From Paulownia fortunei (taxonomy: Eukaryota > Streptophyta > Magnoliopsida > Lamiales > Paulowniaceae), in NCBI GenBank assembly GCA_019321725.1, contig CM033115.1:1736001-1800000 (forward strand): a stretch of 64,000 bases of DNA, given 5' to 3'. Both the position numbers and the translations under genes were made by a program. The notes under the pieces were generated by a model. The model made no database searches, was not told where the DNA came from, and saw only the letters and a list, made by a program, of their open reading frames with translations. This document shows positions 39,401 to 51,962 of this stretch, in pieces. Positions within the stretch are counted from its first letter, which is position 1, and every line of letters starts with the position of its first letter.

Positions 39401-41789
39401 CGAAAATTTTGAAATTATAATTCAACTCAAATATACTCTTGATAGGATATAAGTGTTCTTATAAATATCATAATTATTTATTTTAAAGATACAATAAAGT
39501 ATAAATATGTTCCCAAAAAAAGTGAAATACAGCGTCCATCTCCCTCCTGCCTCGTGTAAAACTAGGATGATGTACAATACATACTTTCACTATTTTTCTT
39601 CCTTATTTTTAATTATTTTTTATAGTGCTAAAATGTAAGTGGAGAAATGAAAATTTAATATAAGAGAAGTCCATGAATATGATGTATTGAACTTATCCAT
39701 ATATAATTAGTGCATGATGTAAGTCACATTGAGCAGAACGAGCGAGGGCAAGTGCGAAAGTGCAAGTACGAGGTTGTTAAAATCTTAAAATATTGAAGAG
39801 TGGGAGAGATTTAATACATATATTAAAAATAAGTAAAATTTAAAATAATTAATGTAATATCTAATAAGTAATTATGACATCCCAAGTTGTATTTTGAAGT
39901 TATTTAATCTTACAAGCACAAAGTTAGAATGATCACTTTTCTGATATGGGCATTGAAAATAGTTCAAAAAGATGATTATTCTTTTGAGCTAGCCTTAATA
40001 TAAAAGGAAAAAGATTAAAATTATTAAATATTCTAATAATCAAATTTATTGTATGATTTACAACTTTTGAGGTAGACTCGTCATCTTTTTTCTTATCAAA
40101 TTTTAAAATTTCTTATCAGGCATCACTACTTGTTATCATTAATAAATTGCTTCATTAGGTCTCATCTTCCATCATTTTCTAGACATGTTTTCTCACTCGT
40201 CATCATCAATAATAAATTCTCTATAAAATTTGTTCATAAAATTATAGCAATGATGAAGAATTTTAATTATTTTTTAAAATGTAATTTATCAATTATTAAT
40301 ATAAAATTTAAAAATTTTAAAGAAGCGATCTTGGGTGCAAGAGTAATTTATGTAATGTCTACACAAGAAAAATATTGCAAAAAGGAGAGCACAAACTAGG
40401 GATTTATCAAGTGTAAGGTCAAAAGAAGTAGATGATTTCAAAAAATAAGGGAGGGAGAAGATAAAGTTAAACAACAAGGCTATTTAAACACGTTAATATT
40501 CAAAAAAAATTAACGTTATGTTGTACATCGATATCATAAATATTACATTTGATAGTGTATATTTCACCATATATATACACATAATATAATAATTTATATA
40601 TATATATATAAATATATAATGAGATACACACTTATACTATATCATCGGGTATAATATTTAGTGAACTCTTGTTTAAATATTTGTCCATAATAGACGGATT
40701 CAATATTATTGTTCAACTAATGTAACATCGGACATGATATAGATAGAAGCAGAAAAGACACACATGAATTAAAGATTAGTTACATGTCATCAAATTTGGA
40801 TAAAATCTCCATGTCCAATGCGTCTCTTTTGGGCTCATGTGTGCCCATGTGAGCTTGCATGTGCATATTTCACTTGTATGTCTCAATATATACATATAGA
40901 CATATAGATACATACACACAAAGTTTCCCTTAAAATAAGCCATTGATCTATTATTTATTTTGAATCATTTGTTTTAATTTGTATTTATCACATATTTTAA
41001 TAACATATTTTAAATTTATTTATCGTTTGAATTTAAAATAAAAAATATCACCACAAATGCACTTATATTAAGGCCCAAGATGGAGATACTTTCTTGAAAT
41101 TGAGAGACATAGATGTATCACTTCTCTAAAGGAATAATCGATGTGATTAAAATTTATAACCTCTTGATTAGTAAATATAATTTTTTTAATTTTAAATTCT
41201 AGATCTTCTGTTACGTTATATTGATTATCATCAATGTGTAAAAGTCTATCCGTAAAATATATTTATAACAACAAAGCGTATAATAGAATTTATAATAAAA
41301 AAAATTTATCATTACATAGCCGCCGAACCCATCTAATAAAGGCAATACCTCTCATTCAAATTAAAATAGAAAGAATAAAAATATATGACTTGTATCTTAA
41401 TAAAGTTGTAAGACAAGAAATTAAATGTAGTTTGGTACACCTAAATTTAGCCCTCCCTTGGAGTTTTTCTGCCAAGTCTAAACGGACAAGGGCTAAAAAC
41501 ATTAATGTCTTCCACCATCCGGACCATCCTACACTCTCATGTGAATCAATTAACCCACGTCCCATGTGGATTGGAATTCTCGCCGCATGTTGTAATTGGC
41601 CGTAATTTCTATTACATCCTCTTTTATACTGTAGCGATTGTCGTTGCTTATATAATATGCAGAAAGAACTTTATACATAGCATATAATTAATACAATATA
41701 TTAAAGGATAATACGATTTGCAATATAAAATTATATTGCATTGCAACGATTGCTTGCAACATATATACTTTGCACCAACACTTAACTAT

Positions 41790-41850
41790 GAGCGATAGTA
41801 TCTGCTCTCACCTTTTATTGATGAGATCAGAGTTCGATTCCTCTCCTACT
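41790..41850 (+). mobile_element. tRNA-like SINE fragment
   Basis: agcgatagtatctgctctcacc is followed by gatcagagttcgattcctctcc; the second part is a B-box/T-arm-like core. The layout is that of a tRNA-derived short repeat. No complete cloverleaf was found. Confidence 0.35.
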
Positions 41851-42149
41851 TTTATTCTTCATATTTTAAAGTTTGAATTTAAAAAAAAAAAATAGCATAT
41901 ATACTTTGCAAATTTACATATGATGGATAATCAGAATCTCCTTCCTTTATTCCTCATATTTTGGGTTCAAATTAAAATAATAAAAAAATATATACACTTA
42001 GTGAATATTACACGTAATGGATAATCAGTGCAATATAATAAATAATAATATAAAATATACAATTAAAATTTTTATCCAATATTATAAATGGCCGATTCAC
42101 AATATTATTATTTTTATTTTATTTTATTTTTTATGACGGAGGAACTTGC

Positions 42150-42350
42150 AGCAGCTACCTTCGGGTAGCGCAATGGGTAAACCCTCGAATTGATGCAATA
42201 GCCTACAAATAACATCAACTAGGTAAAGCGTACCAGACAAGTTCAGCGGGTGCGCACTGGATAAATTATCAAGTTGATGCAATATTCTACAAACAACACT
42301 AGTCAGGTAAACCGCATTAGGCAAGTTTGGTACGATAGGTTCGATCAAAA
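42150..42350 (+). mobile_element. SINE-like element with an internal duplication
   Basis: A near-consensus A box tagcgcaatggg (42166-42177) and a B box ggttcgatc (42338-42346) bracket two imperfect ~81-bp direct repeats. Each repeat carries 'ttgatgcaata..ctacaaa.aacat/act..agtaggtaaa'-type sequence. The A-to-B spacing is stretched by the duplication. A poly-A-like tract follows. It could be a tRNA-derived retroposon with an internal tandem duplication. Confidence 0.4.
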
Positions 42351-43410
42351 AATATTAAAAAAAAATTCAAATTCGAGACATCACGTTCTATGCAAACCTC
42401 CTCCACCAACTACATATTGTGGTTCCATTCACAGTATTAATTGAATTATACACAAGGAGAGAGTTTCTCATGAGTTTATCAAGTACATTTATTATATGTA
42501 TTCTTCTAAAAGTAAATTTGTATGTTACAAGTAACTTATGCAAAGCTGATTCTACAGTCAAAGCCATTTCTAATTAATTATATTATGTAGGTTCTAAGTT
42601 GTATTAATTAACATTAAAAGACTAACGTTAGCTCAAGGTAACGTAAATACTTAGAGATAGTTAAACTAGACAATTAGGTACGCTTATTAAGATAATCATG
42701 TGAAAGGACTAATGATGACATATTGTACGTAAAAGTACCAAACTTTATCATTTTCCAATCTCATAAAGGGGTTAAAATTTGTATTTTTTGGTGAAAACTA
42801 TAAGCCCACCAAACTTTATCATTTAAAAAAATATTAAACTTTGATTTTGCATATCTCATATTTGACCTGGTGAAGGCACATTTCAGCATGTTTACCAAAA
42901 TTAATATTAATAAAATCAAATATATTACTACTAATTAAGGAGTGTCATTCGTAATTTGATTGGTCTTGCCGTCTTTTTTCACTCTCATTACTATATTAAT
43001 TTTTTATTAGGGCTAATTACCTAAGTCTTCGTGAAGTTTGATATATTTATAAAAACTACCCTTCTAAATTTATAAATTATAAATATGTCTTTGAGTTTTT
43101 CCCCTAAATTCATCCAAGATGACTGCACACTTATTTCTTTTCTTATATTTGGGGTGAAAGTGTTATATAATTCTTTGAGTTTGCACCTATCTTATGAATA
43201 TATTGCAAAATGGAATTAAATTATAAATTTTGAGAAGTAATTTTTAGAAATAGGCACCTTAGGGTTGGTTTTTATAATTAACTTTTTTTATTATTCATAT
43301 TAAATGGGTAATGTTAGAGTTAAATTACAATTATTCATAAGTTGATGCGATACATGAAACAAAATATTCATTTGAATTAAAAGAAAAATAATGCATATAA
43401 TTCATATTTA

Positions 43411-43705
43411 GAGGATGTTTGGTTAACTTTATTTTGAAAATTTTATAAACTCTTATGTCTCGTAAGATATTAGATTTTATTTTCAAAATAAGTTGTTAAA
43501 GTATTTAGATAAAATAAAATTATGAAACTTTTAATATATTAATAATGATAGTTTTATAATTAAAATTATTAAAATTAAAAATATAATCTTTTAAATCTTA
43601 AAAATAAAATTTTATTTTAAAAACGGATTCTAACATGTGGGCTTATAAAAAACTTTATAAGATGTTTTAAAATTTATATAAATTTAGTCAAATACCTTCT
43701 TACAC
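43411..43705. repeat. Palindromic AT-rich MITE-like element (family A), copy 2
   Basis: Left end gaggatgtttggttaac. The interior repeats 'ttataaact', 'aaaataagtt' and 'cttataa' in both orientations. It ends in 'tagtcaaataccttct', an imperfect inverse of the left end. Sister of 24908-25278. Confidence 0.5.
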
Positions 43706-44021
43706 AACGCACCAAAATCTAAAAAATTATCCAAAATTTACACGAGAAACAGAGGGACAATGCTCAGATGCAAAATTATCCAATCAGAGTCATTCTTGAA
43801 AAACACACACAATTCCATTGGGGATGCAAAATTATTTCCCCCAACTTCTGTAAAATTCACAAAGTACCACAATTTGTACTAATCTCCGACACCCACTTGT
43901 GACACTGCCAAATGACACATACACAAAAGATAATTTATTAATACTATACTTTGTTGGTCCCCTTCTGGCAAGCTGTTTTAGGCCTGCCCTGTCTTGGGAA
44001 ATTTATATACATACAATATAT

Positions 44022-44036
44022 ACGTATATATATACA
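44022..44036 (+). promoter_or_regulatory. Possible TATA region of the WNK gene
   Basis: cgtatatatatacatg lies about 460 nt upstream of the WNK ATG. It is followed by a GA-rich leader (44150-44190) and a CT/GA stretch (44415-44445), as in plant 5' UTRs. Other AT-rich sites exist nearby, so this is a weak call. Confidence 0.3.
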
Positions 44037-44490
44037 TGTTAGTACCACACACATCAGACATCTAGCAGAAAAGGTGAAACTGTGGGTCAATCAGTGTGTG
44101 TTCTATGTGTGGTTTTTGTTTTGCTGCTCGTGATGAGATAGAAAGTGAAACATTGGAAAAGAAAGAGAGAAAGCAAGAAAGGAGAGAGAGGTGTTTTTGT
44201 CAGGATTTGGGCTTGTGGAGTGGAGGGGTAGAGTTGTCTATGAGTGGTTGGGGGGAAAAAAGAAAATAAAAGCTTTGCCGTTTTGATGGAATCCCCAAGG
44301 TCTCTTCTTTCTCAAAATTCATGTTACTAGTATTTTCTTTTTTCTTGATTTTAATACCATTTTACAATTGGAGATTCCTTATATTAATTCTTGAATTGGG
44401 GATTCATTATTTCTTTCTCTCTCTGTCCTGACATACAGAGAGAAGAACCAAGATAAGTTAGAGTGAGAAAATTAAAGATAGATATAAGGA

Positions 44491-47400
44491 ATGAATGGTG
44501 TTGTTGATCTTGATTCAGATGATTCTGAGTTTGTAGAAGTTGATCCTACTGGAAGATATGGAAGGGTATGCCCTTTAGTTTTCATTGTCATTAATTCTTG
44601 CTGTTCTCTTGTTTTCAATTAATGCTTCTTTTGTCAGTTGTCACCCAGCAGTTTCATTTTTTGTGAATATAAAATTTATATTTATGGATTTGAGTTTTTT
44701 TGTTGCCTTTTTGTTTTCTTTTTCTGATTGCAGTACAATGAGATTCTTGGAAAAGGGGCGTCAAAGACAGTGTATGTATTTTGTATCCTACATTAGCCTT
44801 CTAAAAAATTTGATCTTTTTTGTGTCTTAATTAATGTGGTAGGAAATTGATGTTTTTGGCAGTTTGGCACTCAATTAGGATTGTCTCAGTTTTATGATTT
44901 CTGGGCTTATTTGATTTTTTTCATTCTTCTATTTGTTGCAGTTATAGAGCTTTTGATGAGTATGAAGGGATTGAAGTAGCCTGGAACCAGGTGAAGCTTT
45001 ATGATTTTTTGCAGAGTCCAGAGGATCTTGAGAGGCTTTATTGTGAAATTCATCTCCTCAAGACTTTAAAACACAGCAATATTATGAAGTTCTGTACTTC
45101 TTGGGTTGATACTGCTAATAGAAACATCAATTTTGTGACAGAAATGTTCACTTCTGGTACTCTCAGACAGTAAGTGCTCATCAGTATTCTGTCTTAGAAT
45201 TCTTGTACTTCTGCAGATATGATAATCTGGCAATTTATAAGTTTTTTAAAATTTTTATTGAACTTTATTTTGTTTTTTCATTAATCTGGGAAAAGGTATA
45301 GACTGAAACATAAGAGGGTCAACATTAGAGCAATCAAGCATTGGTGCCGGCAGATTTTGCAAGGTCTTCTTTATCTCCACAGCCATGACCCTCCTGTCAT
45401 TCATAGAGACCTCAAGTGTGACAACATATTTATCAATGGAAACCAAGGTGAAGTCAAGATAGGTGACCTTGGCCTTGCTGCAATCCTTAGGAAATCCCAT
45501 GCTGCTCGGTGTGTAGGTAAATTTTATATATTTGAAGCTTCTGGAAATCTTGTCAAATGGTCATTGAAGCATTATATTCATAATCAATATCTGCTCCATT
45601 GAGAATTGGTCTTGGTAAATAGAGTCATACCACATTCTCTTGAATGGCAATTGAATTGATTTGGAAGAACTCATGCTTTCTCCCTCTTTCTGTTGTAATA
45701 TTACTTAATTTCATAAATTTTATCAGGAACACCGGAGTTTATGGCTCCAGAGGTGTATGAAGAGGAATACAATGAATTGGTAGACATTTATTCATTTGGC
45801 ATGTGCATTCTGGAAATGGTGACCTTCGAGTATCCATATAGTGAATGCACCCATCCTGCCCAAATTTATAAGAAAGTGATCTCTGTAAGAACTCAAACTT
45901 AAATTTCAGTTGCCAATTTGAAACCTAGCCCTGTAGCATCATGTAATGTAGGTGTTTTTCCTCATTTTAGGGAAAGAAACCAGATGCTCTTTACAAAGTT
46001 AAGGATCCTGAAGTGCGTCGATTTGTTGAGAAATGTTTAGCAACAGTATCTGACAGGCTCTCTGCTTGGGAGCTTCTCAATGACCCCTTCCTCCAAATTG
46101 ATGATTATGTCTATGATTTGAGGCCATTAAATTATCAGAGAGACTATGATGAATTAGGCCCAGTTTTAACCCAGCGTCTCTTGAGTGCTCATCATAGCAC
46201 CAACAGTTCTTTAGTCAATGGATACACCAATTTTCTTGGCTATGAACAAGAAAATGACTTGGATTGCCACTCACTTGAATATGAAGCAAATGAAATTGAT
46301 TTATTCACGAGTCAAGAGGATGACCGCTTGGAAAACGTAGACATTACGATCAAAGGGAGAAGGAGAGAAGACGGCAATATCTTTTTGAGACTCAGAATTG
46401 CAGATAAGGAAGGTAAACTTTACCTTCACTGTATTCAAATGGTCAAAATATAGTTCATTTTCTCATCATGTTGATGCTGAAATAGATGGTTCTAAATTGA
46501 TCTTTGCAGGTCCTGTCCGCAACATTTATTTTCCTTTTGACATTGAAACTGACACAGCTCTAAGTGTTGCAACTGAAATGGTTGCTGAGTTGGATATCAC
46601 AGACCAAGATGTGACTAAGATTGCAGAAATGATCGATGGTGAAATTGCTTCCTTGGTACCAGAATGGAAAAGGGGGGTTGGCATAGAAGAAAGTCCTAAT
46701 CACAAAAACGGTAGTTGTTGTCACAACTGTGCTTCAGATGGTTCTCTTGCAGGTTATTTATCTTCCCACAAGTCAGGTAAGAATTTGCAAGTTCATCAAT
46801 GTTCTAAACATGGATGTGGAGCTATACATGGCCGTTTTGAAGAGATCACGTACCAATTTGAAGGGTCTGAGCAGTGTGTTACTGATGGTGCTCCTATGTG
46901 TTCAAGCCAGTCTAATGGCGTACACTATACTGATATGTGGGCACAGCATGAGGACCCTGAAGTAAGTTCCCAAATTGATAGTGACAATGACTTTGGGGAT
47001 GAATATCAAAATATTGAACAATCAACAAATGATAATGAAGAGAGAATTCTAAGAATTGACAAGGAGAATGCGTCTAATATTCAAGGCTCCCCTACTATGA
47101 ATGCATCAGCCCAAACAGAGGATTGTGAGAATGAGATAAGACAGGAGCTAAGATGGCTCAAAGCCAAGTATCAAATGCAGTTGAGGGAGCTCCGAGATCA
47201 ACAACTGGGAGTAGTATCGAAATCTTCAAATTTGGATTTCGACAACAAAGAATGCGAGAAACATAACTTGCCACTAGTCTCGAGCATTCCTGAAGGAGAG
47301 AAAGATGATTCTGGGCCCAAATATTTTGCCTCTGGGAAGCATTTTACTAAGGTTGCCCCCATAAATTCCAAGAAGAACGGTGTTAACCAAAGGGTTAACA

Positions 47401-47531
47401 ATTATGAGTCTGCGTATAATTCTTGTAGTCCAGTGCACATGGCCACAGCCAAGAATTTCTATTCTGGTCCCTTGCTCCCACATTCGCTTCACAGGGCGAC
47501 TTCTCTACCAGTTGATGCAACAGATTTGTAA
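44491..47531 (+). CDS. WNK (with-no-lysine) serine/threonine protein kinase
   Basis: Plant WNK kinase of 727 aa. Exons: 44491-44565, 44734-44771, 44942-45169, 45296-45516, 45727-45884, 45971-46412, 46510-47531; all GT..AG, 2184 nt in frame. The N-terminus ([20 protein letters not shown]) runs into the kinase domain at about 24-280. The glycine loop is [12 protein letters not shown] with the WNK-specific lysine in strand 2 (K36). The usual strand-3 lysine is Asn (VAWNQVKL, N53), the hallmark of the family. The catalytic loop HRDLKCDN (150-157), DLG at 171-173 in place of DFG, and [20 protein letters not shown] are intact, so it should be active. Residues about 370-440 ([40 protein letters not shown]) form the OSR1_C/PF2-like domain. 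A coiled coil (about 595-620, [19 protein letters not shown]) lies in the C-terminal region. It is nearest to the Arabidopsis WNK2/3/9 group from memory. Plant WNKs act in flowering time, clock and osmotic signalling. Confidence 0.97.
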
Positions 47532-47777
47532 AACTTGTTGAATAGTTATACTTATGTATTTTCAAATCAAGGACAAAATCTCAAGTTGACTGGCTTGTGG
47601 CTGTTCCCACAAGGTTCTGAAAAGTTGCTTGTAATGTGCTGGTCCATTTTTTGCAGCTTGTAGATTCTCAACTTCAAGTGAAAGTGACTGACTACCACTT
47701 GAGTTGAAATGAGTGAAAGTACATTACTAACTTAGCAACATGGCTCCTGACATTCTTTTATATATTCCCAGAAAATT

Positions 47778-47823
47778 GGGGTGGGGGTGGGGGTGGGGGT
47801 GGGGGGAGGGGGAGAAGTGGGGA
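47778..47823. repeat. (GGGGGT)n G-rich tandem run downstream of WNK
   Basis: Four or more runs of five G separated by single T, then a GGGGGGAGGGGG tail. It is well suited to forming a G-quadruplex on the plus strand. It lies about 250 nt after the WNK stop codon, probably in or just beyond the 3' UTR. Confidence 0.9.
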
Positions 47824-48689
47824 TGATCATCTCTTCTGTTATTTCCACTGAATCCATTAAAAACAAACTTGATCACAGATCAAGTCTAGTCTTGATGTTT
47901 GATTATGAACTGTGTGTTATTTTCTTGAACTTTCTCCTCCCCATCTGATGCCTAACAGTGGACCATCAAACTTGATGCCCACCTCCATGACAACTTGTGG
48001 TGCTTCTTTATCAAGGAAAAAGTTAGTAATGGTCCAATCCACTTGCCCTTTAGATGGTTCCACTAGTAGACTATTGACACGGCGACAACACCGGCCTAAT
48101 ATTCCCAATGCCCTAGTTGCCTTTGTCTACTTTCAGGCAAGATATTTAGTCTTCCATGGAAGTTAACATTTCAATGTGCTCATCTTATGTTAGGTGTTGC
48201 ATGTACCAATCAAATGATGAAGGTTTTCCATGTGGGAGAAATGAGGAACAAAAGGATTAAGCAAGGAAGCAATGTTCATAAGTGGAGACAGAAAGTTGAA
48301 TCTTTCTTATTTAGGGGGAAAGAAAACTTTTGAGTAAAAAAAGACAGCATTAGTAATTTGGAGGGCAAGATTTTGATTTATTTGTTTTATCCACATAAAT
48401 TGAAGGTTTTGAAGTCCAGATGGGGGGTGGGGGCTGAGCAATCAAGCCTAACCCCTAACCTTACTGTCCATCAATCTGAATGAATGATTAGTTACTATGT
48501 TTCTTTAGATATTGACTCATCAAGAACCATGAGGAAGGAGGAGAAAAGAAAAAGAAAGAAAATCTGAGGAAGAAGAAGAAGAAGAAGATTTCCACTTTTC
48601 TTTTCTATAACTAACATTTCATGTTTGAGTGATAACCAGTTTATGAGTCATCAATCTATCAAGTTGAGCACAAGTGAAATATAGAAAGT

Positions 48690-48985
48690 CCCAAATTCTA
48701 GTCCGAAATGTGAAAAACAAATCAAATTATTCAAAATTTGACTCAAAATCGATTGTTCGAAATTCAGTGAGTTATACTTAACAAATTAAGATTGAACATA
48801 TTTTTTTTATTTGATAAGATCATAAACTTGATTTTGGTTCGGCTCGATTACTAAAAAATAATAAGATATATGTAAAAAGTTCAAACTAATCGATTTTGAT
48901 TCGTATTCGACTTAATTAAATATTTTTTAAATTCAATTCAATTAACAATAAATTAAATAATATTTTTAAAACTCCATAAAATTTC
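48690..48985. repeat. Dispersed repeat family B, copy 2
   Basis: Same orientation and word order as 20385-20700: 'caaattaagattgaacatatttttttt.tttgataagat', 'ggctcgattactaaaaaataa', 'tatgtaaaaagtt', 'aattcaattcaattaacaata'. Non-coding. Confidence 0.5.
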
Positions 48986-51596
48986 AAATATAAGATTCAC
49001 GCTAATGTTTTCAACCCCTTTACAAGAAGTCCAATCTTTTCATTCAATATAGCCTTCCCTTGTTGAACCAACACCAGATAAACAAAAGCAGATGACAAGA
49101 AAGAGTTGTGCAAATTACAAACAGCAATAGTGGTTGCTTAAACTTCCACTTATTAATGATAAAAATGTTTAATTTATAGAATCCTTTAAAGTACACTTCT
49201 AAATATTTTTATCCACTGGCAGTGGACAGCATAATCCCACCACATTAGCAAACATATTTCAATCATGATTAGCAATAATTGTTCTGCTAGTGGGGAACAT
49301 GGACATGAAAATTATCAAACAGTTGGATGATGCTTTAAAAAATATTAATTAGAAAACTATGTTACGTTTGTGCCACTCTTTTATTATTATACATTAAATG
49401 TGAGACACTTGCTAAATAATTGATTAAGTTTAAAATAATTAGGGATATTAATTTTTTCATAAGTCGATTAAAATTTATTTTGTTTCGACTAATTGCGAGT
49501 GTTTGATACTTGTTCATTATTCATAATGATGAATTAGTAAATATTGAGCGGCCAATTACTATAATAGACATTGGGAAAAAAATATTTTATAAATTTTAGT
49601 TGCACATTTTTCTATTATTATTATTATTGTAAAAATAATAATGGTTTTATATTTACAATAATAACTACTTTCGAGTTTTGATAATTAGTTTGAAATTCTC
49701 TGTTTGAAATGATATTTAAGAGCTTAAAATATATAATTGGTCACGTTTATGAAATTCAAAAAATGATAAAAGATTAACCTATATATATTATTTCTTTGTA
49801 ATATTTACATTTTGATAATTTAAATTCTGAATAACATAAAAACAAGAAAATATTTTTTATTTAGTTGATTTAATAATTGATATTTATAAAGGACTGCAAG
49901 CTCCAGAAGGAACTAGGAAAAAAAGGCCCATATAAAAGAAAAAGGATGCGAGAATGAGGCCCGTTTATGAATTCCACTTAAATGGGTCCATTTCAGTTGA
50001 GATAAATGGAGTGAGATTATTAAACAAGTGAGGAATTTAAGATAGATCACTTGAATAGGCCCAGTCAACGAGCCCAGCCCAAAGGAACCAACTGATTTCC
50101 AAGTTAAGATATTTATTTAAATTTAATTTTAATTTTTAATTGAGATTGAGATTATATTTATACTTTATGGGTATATTTACTTTATTTTATTTTAGCCCAA
50201 CACAAACTTATTTCCACTCTAAATAATCTCGAAGGCCCAAAATGCCCAAATTATATTAAAAGCCCTTTAGGTTTATATTCTAATTAAACAGGTATGAATA
50301 TCCATCGTATTAATTTACAAACTACATAATTTATTTATCGCTTTCATTTAGTAATTATTTTATTGAATTCTTATTGATTTAAATATTGGAGTGGCTTTCC
50401 ATAGATAACCTAAAATTCTCTTAACGGTTTGTTCGTACTGCAGTTAGAGAAAACAAATCGTGTAGGCAGAAAATCAACTCTTAGGAGCATCAATCAAAAT
50501 ACATATGATAGAGTGAAGTTGTTACAATTTAAAATTTAGAAGTAATCCTTGTTAATACTTAATTTAATTATTAAAAAAATTGAATATTAAATATAAATCG
50601 AACTTACATAATTTTATATTTTGTGCACATGGTATCTTTCTTTTTTATATTAATGGTTCGAACTGAATTTTAAATTTTTTTAAATGAGGAAAAATAATGC
50701 CCAAGTTTAATTTATGATAAGTTGAAATGAGTTTTTAAAAATTAACCAATAGTATTCAAATTGCCCAATAGCGATTACCTCTGAGTCAGGTTCTGTCAAC
50801 CACCCAGCCAACATGTTCCTTTTCCCAAAAAAGAACAAACAAAATCTAATATCCGAAACCTGAGTCTCCCCCAAACCCCAAACCCCACTCCCCCCCCACC
50901 CCACTCCTACACAGACAACCCCCCACACAAAACAAAAAGATAAAGAAAAAAGAAAACAGAAAAAGAAAAGAAAAGAAAAAGAGCACAAAAAGAAAACACA
51001 CACACACACACAAAAAAAAAAAAAGAGCTTTGCATAAAAGCTTCTGAAAAGAAAACCTAACTTAATAAAATCATAACACCGCCCCCCCAACCCCCAACCC
51101 CAAACAACCCAAAAGTCACCCACAAGTCATTATCTTCTCATTAACAACTAAACATAAATTACTGCTTTTCCAACTTTTACACATAGTTGTTAAATATGGG
51201 ATTAGAAAGAATTAGGACGAAAAAATTGATAAAAAAAAATATAAAAAATAATAATATATGAATTTATACAAGTAGAAATAATATATAAATATAAAAAAAA
51301 TATTTGAGAATAAAAATACTATTTATTTTTGTATTAATTTTATAATATGAGTTCTGAGCAATAGAGTAATTATAAAATAAAAATAAAATGTACTATTTTT
51401 AAGGGTTTCAGCATTCATAGCCCATTATTATTAACCTGCTTAAACCATTCCGTAACCAAAGTATCAAAAAGAGCACTATTGGTATTGGTAACCAATTACA
51501 TTTTTTTTTTCTTTTTTCTTTTTTAATTTTAATTTTTCCCCTATGTTTTTTCATAATCTTTTGCTCTATATTAAAGAAGAATACAACAGGACTCTG

Positions 51597-51606
51597 CTAT
51601 ATATAC
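51597..51606 (+). promoter_or_regulatory. Predicted TATA box of the PHD-GNAT gene
   Basis: ctatatatac lies within a 'gactctgctatatatacacacagaaag' context. It predicts a transcription start near 51635 and a leader of over 300 nt before the CDS start at 51963. Confidence 0.55.
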
Positions 51607-51716
51607 ACACAGAAAGCCGATAGCAATTCCTTCTTTGAATCTGTTCGCTAATTTTTTCTTTCTTTGCTTGCTTTTCTATCTGTTGCTTTGCCGGAAAACT
51701 ACGTCACGAAGTTAGA

Positions 51717-51791
51717 ATGGATCCCCGATTAAACAAATATTCATGGGTTTCCAGCGAGGTAAAAAGAATCACTTATTTTGTTAATTATTGA
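51717..51791 (+). promoter_or_regulatory. Upstream ORF in the PHD-GNAT leader
   Basis: The first ATG after the predicted TATA box opens a 24-codon frame (MDPRLNKYSWVSSEVKRITY...) that stops at 51789-51791, before the main ATG at 51963. If it is in the mature mRNA it would lower translation of the main frame. However, 'gcgag|gtaaaa' inside it could be a 5' splice site of a leader intron, which would change or remove it. Confidence 0.4.
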
Positions 51792-51962
51792 CTATTGTTA
51801 AGTAATTTTGGTGGGTTCTTAGTTTTGCGTCAGATCCGGTAATGCTGGCAGAAGTGAGAACCCTTTTCAGAAGGTGTGTTTTTTGATAATTTAAGGGTGA
51901 ATTTGGGTTGAGTTTCATGCGAATTTTATTGGAATTCAAGGGGTTTCTTATGTAGTCGATGC

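Larger units (their letters stand above)
34500..44490. other. Intergenic, 10 kb, repeat-rich
   Basis: No intact gene seen. Items noted: a degraded palindromic repeat (about 36310-36480), a GC-rich island open on both strands (38398-38690), SINE-like elements (about 41790-41845 and 42150-42350), a palindromic MITE-like copy (43411-43705), and old non-coding repeats at about 42760-43320. The last ~450 bp before 44491 is the WNK promoter and leader. The ORFs at 40130 and 41234 are AT-rich with no recognisable content. Confidence 0.45.
47532..51716. other. Intergenic between WNK and the PHD-GNAT gene
   Basis: Begins with the WNK 3' UTR. It includes a G-rich tandem run (47778-47823), a minus-strand ORF of unknown origin (47917-48108), a dispersed repeat copy (48690-48985) and C-rich runs (50877-50925, 51079-51105). 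The 138-codon minus ORF at 50707-51123 is low-complexity (Phe/Cys/Gly-rich, from C- and A-rich DNA) and not a gene. The promoter of the downstream gene is at about 51595. Confidence 0.45.

Noticed and set aside
41234..41605. 123-codon plus ORF
   Set aside because: Lys/Ile/Asn-rich frame in AT-rich DNA, no motif, overlapped by a minus-strand ORF of equal quality.
41820..41850. Intact tRNA gene
   Set aside because: A T-arm-like core is present but no acceptor stem or anticodon arm could be paired, so it is called a SINE-like fragment only.
50707..51123. 138-codon minus-strand ORF
   Set aside because: Composition is extreme Phe/Cys/Gly/Val, produced by A- and C-rich low-complexity DNA; no domain or motif.
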